This document shows positions 56,231 through 64,000 of a stretch of DNA of 64,000 nt, piece by piece. The notes below the pieces were generated by a model, which ran no database searches, was not told where the DNA came from, and saw nothing but the letters and a program-made list of their open reading frames with translations. The position numbers and the translations under genes are program-made. The stretch is from Cyclobacteriaceae bacterium. GTDB taxonomy: Bacteria > Bacteroidota > Bacteroidia > Cytophagales > Cyclobacteriaceae. The first letter of the stretch is position 1; every line of letters starts with the position of its first letter. The stretch is taken from the NCBI GenBank assembly GCA_028284125.1, contig JANQSI010000009.1:310001-374000 (forward strand). Direction: 5' to 3'.

Positions 56231-57001
56231 TCAGTTCCCGCTTTTGAGCTTTTCCACATCGCTACGCAGATTTCCAATCATGTTTGCTAATTGATCCATG
56301 GACAATTCATTGGCTGCATTGGGATCAGGAAATTCAAGACTAATAAAAGCTTTAGCCTCCCATACTTCCAGAACTTCACGTGGATCCAATTCATATGCAT
56401 CAAAAGACCGGTTATCAGAGACCAGATACAATTTTCCTTTTTCATCGATGTAGTTGAACACTCGCTTGTAAACAACTCCTTCGGACTGAGTGACTAGAAC
56501 GTAGGTATTACCATTTCGAATATCACTCAATTGTTCCGCGTATTTTCCAATCACGATACTTCCGGAAACAATTGGAAGCATAGAATCACCCTGGATTTCA
56601 AATGCACGGTACGTACCGGATTTAGGAAGTACTGGTAAATTGAACTTTGGTAAATCAGTCAAATACTCTGGATCGGCGTATCCATTGGTATAACCTGCAG
56701 CCGCTTTGGTTGGGACAAGCTGGATATGTTCATCATCTGCATCATCAACTGTCACTGCTAATACTCTGACGTTTTGTTTTGGTACGTGATTTTCATTGGT
56801 CAGGTCATCATTGATCAACTCGTCAACGGAAACCTTGAAGAGTTCTGCCATTTTAGACAATGTAGTCAATCTCGGATCTGCTCTTCCCTCTTCGTAAGCT
56901 CCAACGGAAGGTCGATTAATATCCAAAGCTTCCGCAAAAGTCTCTTGCGTGAAGCCGAACTTCTTTCTTAAGAATTTGATGTTATTAGGGATTACTGACA
57001 T
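56231..57001 (-). CDS. XRE-type repressor with S24 (LexA/CI-like) protease domain
   Basis: 256 residues. The N-terminal helix-turn-helix has IKFLRKKFGFTQETFAEALDINRPSVGAYEEGRADP. The C-terminal S24 domain has the cleavage pair A102-G103 in KAAAGYTNG, the catalytic Ser140 in GDSMLP and Lys179 in EGVVYKRV. It is probably cleaved under a RecA-type signal or acts as a plain repressor, as in many Bacteroidota. It is cotranscribed with an upstream 95-residue gene (TAATG overlap). Confidence 0.9.
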   Translation of the reverse strand: MSVIPNNIKFLRKKFGFTQETFAEALDINRPSVGAYEEGRADPRLTTLSKMAELFKVSVDELINDDLTNENHVPKQNVRVLAVTVDDADDEHIQLVPTKAAAGYTNGYADPEYLTDLPKFNLPVLPKSGTYRAFEIQGDSMLPIVSGSIVIGKYAEQLSDIRNGNTYVLVTQSEGVVYKRVFNYIDEKGKLYLVSDNRSFDAYELDPREVLEVWEAKAFISLEFPDPNAANELSMDQLANMIGNLRSDVEKLKSGN

Positions 57002-57288
57002 TATTGAAAAATCATAAAGTTGGGTTCATGAATGGCTTCATTTCTCAGGTTGTATACATCGAAGTATTTTCCATCCTCATTCAAATCGATTGAATGAAGT
57101 CTTTGCCTGATCTTTTTGATGACGTTCTTAAGCGTCTCATCAGCACCTACCAAAAGGTATCCGTATAACTCACGCTGTTTTTTCACAGAGGCAAAAAACT
57201 TCACCTGATAATTACCAGATTTCAACTTCTTGGAGGTTATTCGAAGTTTGTAATGGTCATCTAAAATAAGATCGTTATATGGCGACAT
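57001..57288 (-). CDS. Hypothetical 95-residue protein next to the S24 repressor
   Basis: 95 residues, basic and mixed, LILDDHYKLRITSKKLKSGNYQVKFFASVKKQRELYGYLLVGADETLKNVIKKIRQRL. No signal peptide or membrane helix. It starts the operon and its stop overlaps the repressor start. I recognise no family; it could be a regulator's partner or a small stress protein. Confidence 0.6.
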   Translation of the reverse strand: MSPYNDLILDDHYKLRITSKKLKSGNYQVKFFASVKKQRELYGYLLVGADETLKNVIKKIRQRLHSIDLNEDGKYFDVYNLRNEAIHEPNFMIFQ

Positions 57289-57309
57289 AACTCGTATTTG
57301 ATTATAAAA

Positions 57310-57342
57310 TTAGTAATTTTTTTCAAATACTAAAAATTTTAG
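57310..57342. promoter_or_regulatory. Candidate operator of the S24 repressor operon
   Basis: An inverted repeat TTAGTA (57310-57315) and TACTAA (57328-57333), 12 bases apart, overlaps a palindrome CTAAAAATTTTAG (57330-57342). It lies in the 61-base gap before the 95-residue gene, where its promoter must lie. Confidence 0.4.
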
Positions 57343-57349
57343 ATTTTTT

Positions 57350-58348
57350 TTATGCGCAGATTAAATAGTCAATCAGTTCTTTGAATCCGTTCTGATTAAG
57401 GAAATGTCTAATCTCATCTCTAGCTCCACGGTTGGAGACGAATGAAAGGATGAAGGAATTTTTGAATGAATAAATGTTCTTGTAATAAATGGTAGACGAA
57501 TTGTCTTTCTTAACATCAACAAAGGCTTTTATGATAATTCCATGGTCCTTTAGGAAAGCACTTCTTTTCCTGGAAAGTTTACCTCCTCCCCAGATGACCA
57601 CTTCTGGATGGTTAGGATTGTTCTTTTTCAGCCATTTGGCCAAGTATTTTGCCTTTATCTTGAAAAATGCATCCTGTGAGTATTTATCATTCGTTCTTGA
57701 AAGTCTGTTGGGAAAATCACTCCATTCCAGCACTAGGGAATCAACTTTGGCCATTTTCACTCCCTCTGACTGCAATAGAAGGAAGAACTCGTAATCTTCC
57801 GGAAAATCACCATCTACATATCCACCGTACCTTTCATAAAGTTCTCGTCTGAACATAATGGATGGATTGACCAACGGGTACTCAACAAATTGATTCTTGT
57901 AGATATCTTCAGTCGCTATAATCCTGTTTGACCAATCGACGTATTTCGAAAATCCTTCATTGGAGGTACCACCGATATATATTACCAAACCCGAAACCAA
58001 GCCAATATCTTTTCTTTCTTCTAAGAAATGAACTTGCTTTTCAATTCTTGAGAGAACTGAAACATCATCCGCATCCATCCGAGCAATGTATTTCCCTCTA
58101 GCTTTTTCTAATCCCTTGTTGGCAGCATAAACGACTCCTCTTTTTTCTACTGAAAAGAGTTTTGCTCTAGGATCGAATTCACAGAATTTTCTGGCAATTT
58201 CCTGACTACTATCTGTCGATGAATTATCAATAAGTATTATTTCTAAATCTTTAAATGACTGATTAACAATACTTTGAATTGCGTTTTCTAAAGTTTTTTC
58301 TGAATTATAAAATGGAAGAATAACGGATACGATAGGTGGATCATTCAC
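57350..58348 (-). CDS. Family 2 glycosyltransferase with C-terminal nucleotide-binding-like region
   Basis: 332 residues, GTG start. The GT-A fold has VSVILPFYNSEKTLENAIQSI, IILIDNSSTDSSQEI and the DxD motif in YIARMDADDVSVLSRIE. A C-terminal segment from about 245 (PEVVIWGGGKLSRKRSAFLKDHGIIIKAFVDVKKD) resembles the N-terminal Rossmann half found in sugar-acyltransferase proteins. Substrate unknown; it overlaps the preceding lipoprotein gene by eight bases. Confidence 0.87.
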   Translation of the reverse strand: MNDPPIVSVILPFYNSEKTLENAIQSIVNQSFKDLEIILIDNSSTDSSQEIARKFCEFDPRAKLFSVEKRGVVYAANKGLEKARGKYIARMDADDVSVLSRIEKQVHFLEERKDIGLVSGLVIYIGGTSNEGFSKYVDWSNRIIATEDIYKNQFVEYPLVNPSIMFRRELYERYGGYVDGDFPEDYEFFLLLQSEGVKMAKVDSLVLEWSDFPNRLSRTNDKYSQDAFFKIKAKYLAKWLKKNNPNHPEVVIWGGGKLSRKRSAFLKDHGIIIKAFVDVKKDNSSTIYYKNIYSFKNSFILSFVSNRGARDEIRHFLNQNGFKELIDYLICA

Positions 58349-59171
58349 CTCCTGTATCTTCTGGTGGGATTTCTGTTTCTACTTGTGTAGAATCGGATTC
58401 ATTTTTCTTTTTTTTGAAAAGTCCTTTGAATGAAAACTTCTTACCTTGAAGTGAATCTGGAACAGCATTGGCCAGTGAATCTGCTACCTGAATTGATTGT
58501 GGATCTGGCTTTGGTCGGCGATCGATTAGTTTCTCGCCATAATATTTGTTGTAATACTCCTGCTCAACATTGAAAATGTCTCCTCTGTCATACTTGAAGA
58601 GATAACGTTCCTCTTCCTCTTCTTCAACCATTTCATCTTCTAAAGCAACCAGGTTTTCGCCAAGAGAATCCAAGGATGCAATGGCAAGAGAATCTGAGGT
58701 CAATGAATCCATACCTAACGTGTCAATTGAAGTCTCAGCTACATAATCGGTCTGGATTGGTTCTGGAGGTTGTGGTGGATGGACATTTTCCATTGGTGCT
58801 GTACGCATTCGGTAATTCTTCAACCAGTAGGGCTCGTATTTCACGATCCCATATTTGGTACGCTTTCTCACCCGCCACGGAACAACCTTTTCCCCAGCAT
58901 ATGCATAATAATCGATTCCTTGATTTTGTGAAACACCTGCAGTACTAACCGTCAAAGAGTCTGTAGATAAAGAATCGGTGGTAGGAGTTCCTGATTGCAA
59001 TCCTGCGAGGTATTCAGCTCTGGTTGTTTCGTCTAACTGCCAAACGTAAGAATAGTAGGCATTTCTAGTGGAATCATCCAATATATAGGTGCTTTGAAAT
59101 GCGGCACAAATAATTTTGTCCCTGCACCCTGTCAAAAGCAACAGGCCCACAATTGGTAAATATCTCCACAT
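58341..59171 (-). CDS. Repeat-rich lipoprotein of unknown function
   Basis: 276 residues from ATG 59171 (a TTG at 59186 would add five). Lipobox LLTGC follows MWRYLPIVGLL. The mature protein starts with RDKIICAAFQSTYILDDSTRNAYYSYVW and then has a disordered stretch with repeated DSL triplets (TDSLSTDSL, MDSLTSDSL, LDSLGENL, ADSLANAVPDSL), an acidic EEEEEE run and a lysine-rich KGLFKKKKNE. It is probably tethered to the membrane and disordered. Coexpressed with the glycosyltransferase. Confidence 0.7.
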   Translation of the reverse strand: MWRYLPIVGLLLLTGCRDKIICAAFQSTYILDDSTRNAYYSYVWQLDETTRAEYLAGLQSGTPTTDSLSTDSLTVSTAGVSQNQGIDYYAYAGEKVVPWRVRKRTKYGIVKYEPYWLKNYRMRTAPMENVHPPQPPEPIQTDYVAETSIDTLGMDSLTSDSLAIASLDSLGENLVALEDEMVEEEEEERYLFKYDRGDIFNVEQEYYNKYYGEKLIDRRPKPDPQSIQVADSLANAVPDSLQGKKFSFKGLFKKKKNESDSTQVETEIPPEDTGGE

Positions 59172-59265
59172 ACGATAATTAGGCAATCACAACGATTAGA
59201 CCCCTAAATTAGGATTATTTTGATACAACTTAAAGATCAACGCTAATTTGACGGTTTTAGTAGAA

Positions 59266-59949
59266 TTATCTTGTGGAAAGATTGTCATATATCGGGTTAT
59301 ATATGGCATCAACCCATTGAGAATACATTTTGGCGGACGGGTGAAGTCCATCTTTGGCAATCAAGGATAGGTCTTCTTTTGCTTTTTTTGATCCTTGGGT
59401 AATGTCAACAAAATTTGCATTTTTTGAATCGGTAATTTTCTGAGCGATTGAATTATAAGTATCAATCTCAGAACCAATCTTTGACTCATCCAGGTTCTTT
59501 TCAGTAGCAAATGGTGTAACTCCATAATTGGGAATGGAAACAACAAATACATTTTCGGAAATTCCACCTGTATATTGAATCGAATTGGAAAGCAATTGCT
59601 CAAATTCTTTTTCGTATTGATCAATTGGATAGTTTCTATACTGATTGTTTACACCAATTAATAAAGTCACTAAATCGTAGGTTCGGTTGATTCCATCCTT
59701 TTCTATTGCCTGAATTAATTCGTCTGTTGTCCATCCCGTAGTTGCAATTATTCTAGGGTTTTCAATAGAAATTTCAGCCTTTCTCAGTCGGTTCACCAAT
59801 TGGTTTGGCCATCGTTCGTCTTCAGTCACAGCTTCACCAATTGTGTAAGAATCTCCGAGAGCCAAAAATGATAATGGTTCACTTTCCATGGTTTCTGGTT
59901 TTTGTGAAGTTGATACCAAAACTAGAAGTATATTAACAAGTAATCTCAT
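59266..59949 (-). CDS. SGNH/GDSL hydrolase
   Basis: 227 residues. A short signal-like N-terminus (MRLLVNILLVLVSTSQ). Block I is FLALGDSYTIGEAVTED with the catalytic Ser, block III LIGVNNQYRNYPI, and block V AKDGLHPSAKMYSQW with the Asp/His pair. Likely an esterase or lipase-like enzyme; substrate unknown. Confidence 0.9.
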   Translation of the reverse strand: MRLLVNILLVLVSTSQKPETMESEPLSFLALGDSYTIGEAVTEDERWPNQLVNRLRKAEISIENPRIIATTGWTTDELIQAIEKDGINRTYDLVTLLIGVNNQYRNYPIDQYEKEFEQLLSNSIQYTGGISENVFVVSIPNYGVTPFATEKNLDESKIGSEIDTYNSIAQKITDSKNANFVDITQGSKKAKEDLSLIAKDGLHPSAKMYSQWVDAIYNPIYDNLSTR

Positions 59950-60010
59950 TATTGGAAGATAATAGAATGTCCAATTTGAAACCAGCCGTTCGTCTATCTA
60001 CTAAACTATC

Positions 60011-60622
60011 ATGATGAAACAACTTCTACTATTTATTATCGGCATTGCATTGATTGGAAGCTTTGCAACTGCTCAAAGTACTCTTAGCGATGAGGATCGA
60101 GGAAAGGCTCTTGATCACCTAAAAAAAACAAATGCAGAGTTAATGACAGCTGTGAAAGGGCTGTCTGAAGAACAATTAAACTACAAAGCTTCCGCAGATG
60201 CATGGTCGATTGCCAATTGTGTGGAGCACATTGCTATTTCTGAAAAGAATATTTTCGGCATTTTAGAAATGACACTAATGAGTGACCCGGATCCTTCACT
60301 TCGCTCTGAAGTAAAAATGACGGATGATCAGATTCTTGGATTCATCGAAGCACGAGACCAAAAAGTGAAGACACGTGCAGAGTTCGAGCCTTCTGGCAAA
60401 TTTGGTAGCTATAAGGAAACACTGGCCGAATTCAAGAATAAAAGAAAAGCGAACTTAAAATATGTGAAATCTTCGCAAGATGACCTTCGCAACCGTTATT
60501 TCGATTTTCCTTTCGGAAAGGTTGACGCCTATCAGATTGTCCTTTTCATGTCTGGTCACACGAGAAGACATACTGATCAAATAAAGGAAGTTATGGCTGA
60601 CGCTGGGTTTCCGGGCTCTTAA
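60011..60622 (+). CDS. Secreted DinB-superfamily protein
   Basis: 203 residues. A signal peptide (ending SFATAQ) precedes a four-helix DinB-like bundle. Two metal-binding His sites fit: CVEHIAISEKNI and FMSGHTRRHTDQI. Most DinB-like proteins are cytoplasmic and metal-dependent thiol transferases or S-transferases; export is notable. Substrate unknown. Confidence 0.85.
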   Translation: MMKQLLLFIIGIALIGSFATAQSTLSDEDRGKALDHLKKTNAELMTAVKGLSEEQLNYKASADAWSIANCVEHIAISEKNIFGILEMTLMSDPDPSLRSEVKMTDDQILGFIEARDQKVKTRAEFEPSGKFGSYKETLAEFKNKRKANLKYVKSSQDDLRNRYFDFPFGKVDAYQIVLFMSGHTRRHTDQIKEVMADAGFPGS

Positions 60623-60643
60623 GAAACATTTTTAAAAAGCAGT

Positions 60644-60713
60644 TGTCAGGTTGAGTTAGCGAAACCTCTCTTCATAGCGATGGCAGAGACATTTCGCTAT
60701 GCTCAATGTGACA
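60644..60713. repeat. Imperfect inverted repeat, dispersed palindrome-like
   Basis: The left arm (60644-60670, TGTCAGGTTGAGTTAGCGAAA and so on) pairs with the right arm (60686-60713), sharing TGTCA, TTGAG, TAGCGAAA and TCTC blocks with few mismatches. It fills the gap between convergent dinB-like and amidohydrolase genes. The sequence resembles dispersed intergenic palindromes in Bacteroidota. Confidence 0.6.
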
Positions 60714-60733
60714 GGCCTTGAAACAGCAACTTA

Positions 60734-62293
60734 TTATTCATTCTTCCTCAATACTCTACCACTAAGGTTTTCTGTAGGTTCTCCATTTTCGATTGCCAAC
60801 TCGCCATTTACTAAAACGTACATAACACCTTCAGACAGCAATCTTGGTTCAGAAAAAGTGGCATTTGGTTTAAAGTCATCTTCGCTGAAAACAATGATAT
60901 CTGCAAAATTCCCCATTTCGATGCTACCCCTTCTTTCCACTCCGATTGTTGAAGCAGTCAATGCACTACTCTTGTGAATGAAGTTCACCAAGGTTAAAAC
61001 CTGTTTTTCCTTCACGTATCGCTGATACTTTTCAGGGAAACTGGCAAACTTTCTAGGATGACCTGTTGATCCATCCGAACTCGTCATGATCCAATCTTGC
61101 TTCATAAAGTTGATGATATCATCTTCATTCATATTAAACGAAGCAACACTTGCTCCGCCATTTCTTTCAATGGCAAGTGCTGTCTCTACCGGATCTAATT
61201 CCATTTTCTCAGAAATCTCAGCAAGTGTGAGTCCAATCATGCTTTTATCCTTAGCGCCAGCAGAAATAAGCAATGATTCCGCTCCTCCTCTCCTTCTGAT
61301 ATTCTCCTTAATCTCAGCTCTGATCCTAGGAAGTATCTTTTCATCATTGATACGCTTCATGTATTGTTCAGCTCCGCCTTCTGACACCCACCTGTTAACC
61401 AATGCACCACGAATGCTTGTACCGGAAGCCTTCCAGGGATATTGATCACCTGTCACTTTCACTCCTCGTGATTGCGCTTCTTCTACTAGCTGTATCACTT
61501 CAGTACTTTTCCCCCAAACGTCAACTCCCAGTGCTTTGATATGGGAAAAATGAACCGGCGCCCCTGACTCTTCTCCAATTCTGATCGTTTCCTTCACTGA
61601 ATTGATCAATCCAATATTGTAGGAGCTTTCATCCCTAATATGACTTTCATAAATCCCATTGTATGGAACAATCACTTTTGTTAATTCAATCACCTCTTCA
61701 GTCTCGGAAAAGCTACCTGGGAAATAGTACAACCCAGTTGAAAGTCCAAATGCTCCAGTCTCCATTCCTTTCTTTACAAAAGCTCTCATTTCATCTAACT
61801 CTTCCTTGTTGGGAGCTACATCTTCATCTCCTAAAACAGCCAGTCGAATGGTTCCATGGCCAACGAAAAATGCCACATTTGTACCGATCCCTTTTTCTAA
61901 TTTTTCCGCCACCTTGTCAATATCTATCGGACCTCTCCCATCATTCCCGACAAAAACAGTGGTTACACCTTGTGTTAGATAATTGATGTTTTGGTTTCGT
62001 TCCTCGCTTTGGAGATCTCCTAGTGCGTGGGTATGAGGATCTATAAAACCAGGAGTAACAGTAAGGCCAGAAGCATCAATGGTTTTTTTGGCTTTTAAAT
62101 TCTCGGCATTGGCATTTCCAATAAAAACGATGGAATCCGCGACTATACCGATATCTCCAGTAAATGCTTCCTGATTGTTCCCATCGATGATTTTCCCACC
62201 CTTAATGAGGATATCCAATTCATTGGATTGAGAACTACAGGATATAATAGAAATGATTAGGAAAGCAGAAATTAGGCAGGCGATTGATTTCAT
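60734..62293 (-). CDS. D-aminoacylase-like amidohydrolase lipoprotein
   Basis: 519 residues. Lipobox IISC at the N-terminus. Amidohydrolase motifs: TVTPGFIDPHTHALGD (metal His pair), VTTVFVGNDGRGP, YESHIRDESS, HFSHIKALGVD and IMTSSDGSTGHPR. The family of N-acyl-D-amino-acid deacylases cuts acyl groups from D-amino acids, perhaps from peptidoglycan breakdown. The Cys ligand found in Alcaligenes D-aminoacylase (in VGNCG) is Asp here, so the metal site may differ. Confidence 0.85.
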   Translation of the reverse strand: MKSIACLISAFLIISIISCSSQSNELDILIKGGKIIDGNNQEAFTGDIGIVADSIVFIGNANAENLKAKKTIDASGLTVTPGFIDPHTHALGDLQSEERNQNINYLTQGVTTVFVGNDGRGPIDIDKVAEKLEKGIGTNVAFFVGHGTIRLAVLGDEDVAPNKEELDEMRAFVKKGMETGAFGLSTGLYYFPGSFSETEEVIELTKVIVPYNGIYESHIRDESSYNIGLINSVKETIRIGEESGAPVHFSHIKALGVDVWGKSTEVIQLVEEAQSRGVKVTGDQYPWKASGTSIRGALVNRWVSEGGAEQYMKRINDEKILPRIRAEIKENIRRRGGAESLLISAGAKDKSMIGLTLAEISEKMELDPVETALAIERNGGASVASFNMNEDDIINFMKQDWIMTSSDGSTGHPRKFASFPEKYQRYVKEKQVLTLVNFIHKSSALTASTIGVERRGSIEMGNFADIIVFSEDDFKPNATFSEPRLLSEGVMYVLVNGELAIENGEPTENLSGRVLRKNE

Positions 62294-62390
62294 GGGTTAG
62301 CTGCTTGGTTCTAAACAAATGTAACACCATCTGAATGAACTAAAATCAAGTAGAAAACCGACTAGACAAGACCATTACAAGCGAATTAAG

Positions 62391-62398
62391 TATATTTG
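62391..62398 (+). promoter_or_regulatory. Likely -7 element for the HhH-like membrane gene
   Basis: TATATTTG matches the Bacteroidota consensus and lies 19 bases before the ATG at 62418. Confidence 0.45.
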
Positions 62399-62417
62399 AA
62401 AGCACCACCTTAGACCT

Positions 62418-63503
62418 ATGGCACCATCCACTATTATTGAGTTAATAGCCACCTTGGCCTTTACCGCGTATTTTCCTCTTATTACTTTTTCTTTTTTCAA
62501 GTTTCGTTTGGCGCGAAAACAGGAGCAGTTAGAACTTCTTGAGGAAAAAATTAGATTAACTGGTGAGTACAACAATTTTAGCTTCAAGGAAAGCATAGAA
62601 AAAGAGTTTCCAGTATCAGATTATCTCCTTCCTTTATTATTCATTACTCTTGTCACTTTCTTGGGTATGTACCTCGCTTTTTTGGGATGGAATTTGTTTG
62701 AAAAAATCGATACCGTCCGAAGTGTGTTATGGTCAGGCAGTCAGTTTTGGGAAAGTGATCCGGAAATTGCAACCGAAAAAAGAAATGTTGCCGTAGTTGC
62801 TTATGCTGTTCTTGGGTCTTTTATCAGCTCAGCACAATACGTTTACAGAAGGTATGCGACTGTTGACCTCACTCCTGGAAATTTCTTCTCTGTTGGGATC
62901 CGAATGATGCTCTCAGCAATAGTGGCACTTATGCTTTCACATTTGTTTGCGGGTCAAGCAGATGCTGATACAATCATTGGTGGAGAAATGCTTCTAGCTA
63001 TTGCGTTCCTGACTGGCGTCTTCCCGGACAGAGGATTCAGGTTACTCATGGAAAAAGTCAAACTTTTTTCCAATGATGGAAACTCTTCAGCCAAGAACTT
63101 CAGCCTTGAAAGTATTGAAGGAATGAGCCAACTCCATAGAATTCGTTTGGGAGAGCTTGGCATTGACAATGTACAGAATCTGGCACAGTATGATTTTCCC
63201 CTATTGATCATTAAAACGCCATTTCCAATGCGAACGCTTCTTGATTGGGCCGCTCAGGCAAAATTGATTATGGAATTTCAAGACAGCTATTCTCAACTCC
63301 ATGCAGCTGGAATAAGATCCGTTCTTGATTTTTGGGACGCCTGTAAAGACAATCCTGAACGTGTCAAAGAGATTTCGGAGCTGACGGGAATCAATGTATT
63401 GACGCTAGAAATCAACTTTAAGAACATTTCAAAAGATAACTCGGTAATTCTACTTAAGCACTTTCGAGAGCATGGAGATCATATCAAATTGGGAAAGGAT
63501 TAG
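62418..63503 (+). CDS. Membrane protein with C-terminal helix-hairpin-helix-like repeats
   Basis: 361 residues. About five helices (near 7-27, 69-90, 125-143, 160-178, 187-202) precede a cytoplasmic part. Residues 229-285 have the HhH pattern (LESIEGMSQLHRIRLGELGIDNVQNLAQYD), with a second weaker copy at about 288-330 (YSQLHAAGIRSVLDFWDACKD). HhH motifs usually contact DNA or protein. I do not recognise a named family. It overlaps the convergent MmcQ gene by four bases. Confidence 0.7.
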   Translation: MAPSTIIELIATLAFTAYFPLITFSFFKFRLARKQEQLELLEEKIRLTGEYNNFSFKESIEKEFPVSDYLLPLLFITLVTFLGMYLAFLGWNLFEKIDTVRSVLWSGSQFWESDPEIATEKRNVAVVAYAVLGSFISSAQYVYRRYATVDLTPGNFFSVGIRMMLSAIVALMLSHLFAGQADADTIIGGEMLLAIAFLTGVFPDRGFRLLMEKVKLFSNDGNSSAKNFSLESIEGMSQLHRIRLGELGIDNVQNLAQYDFPLLIIKTPFPMRTLLDWAAQAKLIMEFQDSYSQLHAAGIRSVLDFWDACKDNPERVKEISELTGINVLTLEINFKNISKDNSVILLKHFREHGDHIKLGKD

Positions 63504-63853
63504 CGATTGTTTTCCAATGCTGCTCTTTCTTTTTTTGATAAGCTCGAAACAATCAAATCGTAAGAGTCATCTATCCACTGGTAAAGTTCCTTATCTGAAA
63601 TACTTCCATCCGTAGTAACCGTATTCCAGTGTTTCTTACTCATGTGATAGCCAGGAATTACTCCGGTGTATTTTTCTCGAAGTTCAACCGCGTACTCAGG
63701 ATCGCATTTTAAATTGATGCTTTCGAAGTTCCTGACATCAGTGAGGGCGAACATTTTAACCGCTTTGAAGACAAGTACATTTTCATCAAAAGGAAAATGT
63801 TCAGTTGCTCCAGGTTTTGACAAACAATAATCTCTAAACTCTTCGATGTTCAT
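63500..63853 (-). CDS. MmcQ/YjbR-family protein
   Basis: 117 residues. The family layout is seen in NIEEFRDYCLSKPGATEHFPFDENVLVFKAVKMFALTD and VIPGYHMSKKHWNTVTTDGS, ending with the short helix of the double-wing fold. These proteins have a DNA-binding-like fold of unclear function. Confidence 0.93.
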   Translation of the reverse strand: MNIEEFRDYCLSKPGATEHFPFDENVLVFKAVKMFALTDVRNFESINLKCDPEYAVELREKYTGVIPGYHMSKKHWNTVTTDGSISDKELYQWIDDSYDLIVSSLSKKERAALENNR

Positions 63854-63855
63854 TT

Positions 63856-64000
63856 TCAGGAAATTTCATCATTTGAAATGTTCGAAGATATCTTGTTCAA
63901 TATCCTGGTCAGGTCCTTATAATCTTGATTGTTGAGTCCTTTCCACCCCAATGTCCTTGCATCATACAAAATGGGTGAAGATTTTTCGTAGATATCTCTT
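63856..64000 (-). CDS. C-terminal fragment of a gene beyond the right edge
   Basis: The open frame at the edge ends with the stop at 63856-63858 and codes for a helical end containing SSPILYDARTLGWKGLNNQD and YKDLTRILNKISSN. It looks like the end of a MarR-type regulator, but only about 47 residues are visible. The identity is a guess. Confidence 0.4.
   Translation of the reverse strand, partial: RDIYEKSSPILYDARTLGWKGLNNQDYKDLTRILNKISSNISNDEIS

Noticed and set aside
1-64000. tRNA, rRNA, CRISPR, insertion sequences and phage genes
   Set aside because: None seen: no cloverleaf-like or rRNA segments, no regularly spaced direct repeats, no transposase or integrase motifs.

Overview
The window looks like a chromosomal segment from a Bacteroidota bacterium, most likely a marine or free-living member of the Cytophagales. 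The grounds are a low-to-moderate GC content, promoter -7 elements of the Bacteroidota type TAnnTTTG (often with a TTG about 19 nt upstream), a weak role for Shine-Dalgarno sequences, and families typical of this phylum: Alternative Complex III, YtxJ, GSCFA, DUF5683, DUF983, DUF420, and signal peptidase I with a DUF5684-like N-terminus. Nothing looks like a prophage, plasmid, insertion sequence, CRISPR array, rRNA or tRNA. Most of the window is core genome.

Bases 1-20,800 read leftward as one nearly unbroken gene train. It starts with actABCDEF (quinol:cytochrome c oxidoreductase, Alternative Complex III), then cytochrome oxidase subunits II and I, heme A synthase (ctaA), heme O synthase (ctaB), two subunit III-type proteins, subunit IV, a degenerate SCO-like protein, a DUF420/CtaM-type assembly protein, a small Cys-containing membrane protein and a DUF983 protein. 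It ends with a very large NtrY-like sensor kinase and a partial outer-membrane protein. Together these genes encode a branch taking electrons from menaquinol to oxygen, with its heme and copper maturation factors. A -7 element precedes actA.

Bases 20,900-30,000 hold a secreted beta-lactamase-fold hydrolase; a serine-biosynthesis cluster (a phosphatase-dehydrogenase SerB-SerA fusion, a Cys-less YtxJ and a SerC-like aminotransferase with a terminator-like hairpin against its start codon); a universal stress protein; a MarR regulator; and an ECF sigma cassette (sigma factor, membrane protein, Spy/CpxP-like protein, barrel-like protein). Bases 30,000-38,500 are housekeeping genes: pyrG, yidC, DUF423, parA, parB, DUF5683, dapB and lepB. 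A short iteron-like repeat lies in front of parA. An unlisted 45-residue membrane protein sits between lepB and a S41 peptidase.

Bases 38,500-51,800 carry S41 protease, ung, apaG, a methyltransferase, a coiled-coil membrane protein, the rpsF-rpsR-rplI operon flanked by degenerate tandem repeats, GSCFA and DUF255 genes, a ParE/RelE-type toxin-antitoxin pair, priA and two envelope proteins. Bases 51,800-64,000 carry thrS-infC-rpmI-rplT reading leftward (infC probably starts at AUC), a TPR-like lipoprotein, an S24-type repressor with a small partner, a glycosyltransferase with a repeat-rich lipoprotein, an SGNH hydrolase, a secreted DinB-like protein, a D-aminoacylase-like amidohydrolase, a membrane protein with helix-hairpin-helix-like repeats, an MmcQ/YjbR protein and a truncated gene at the right edge. 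No gap between genes exceeds 300 bases.
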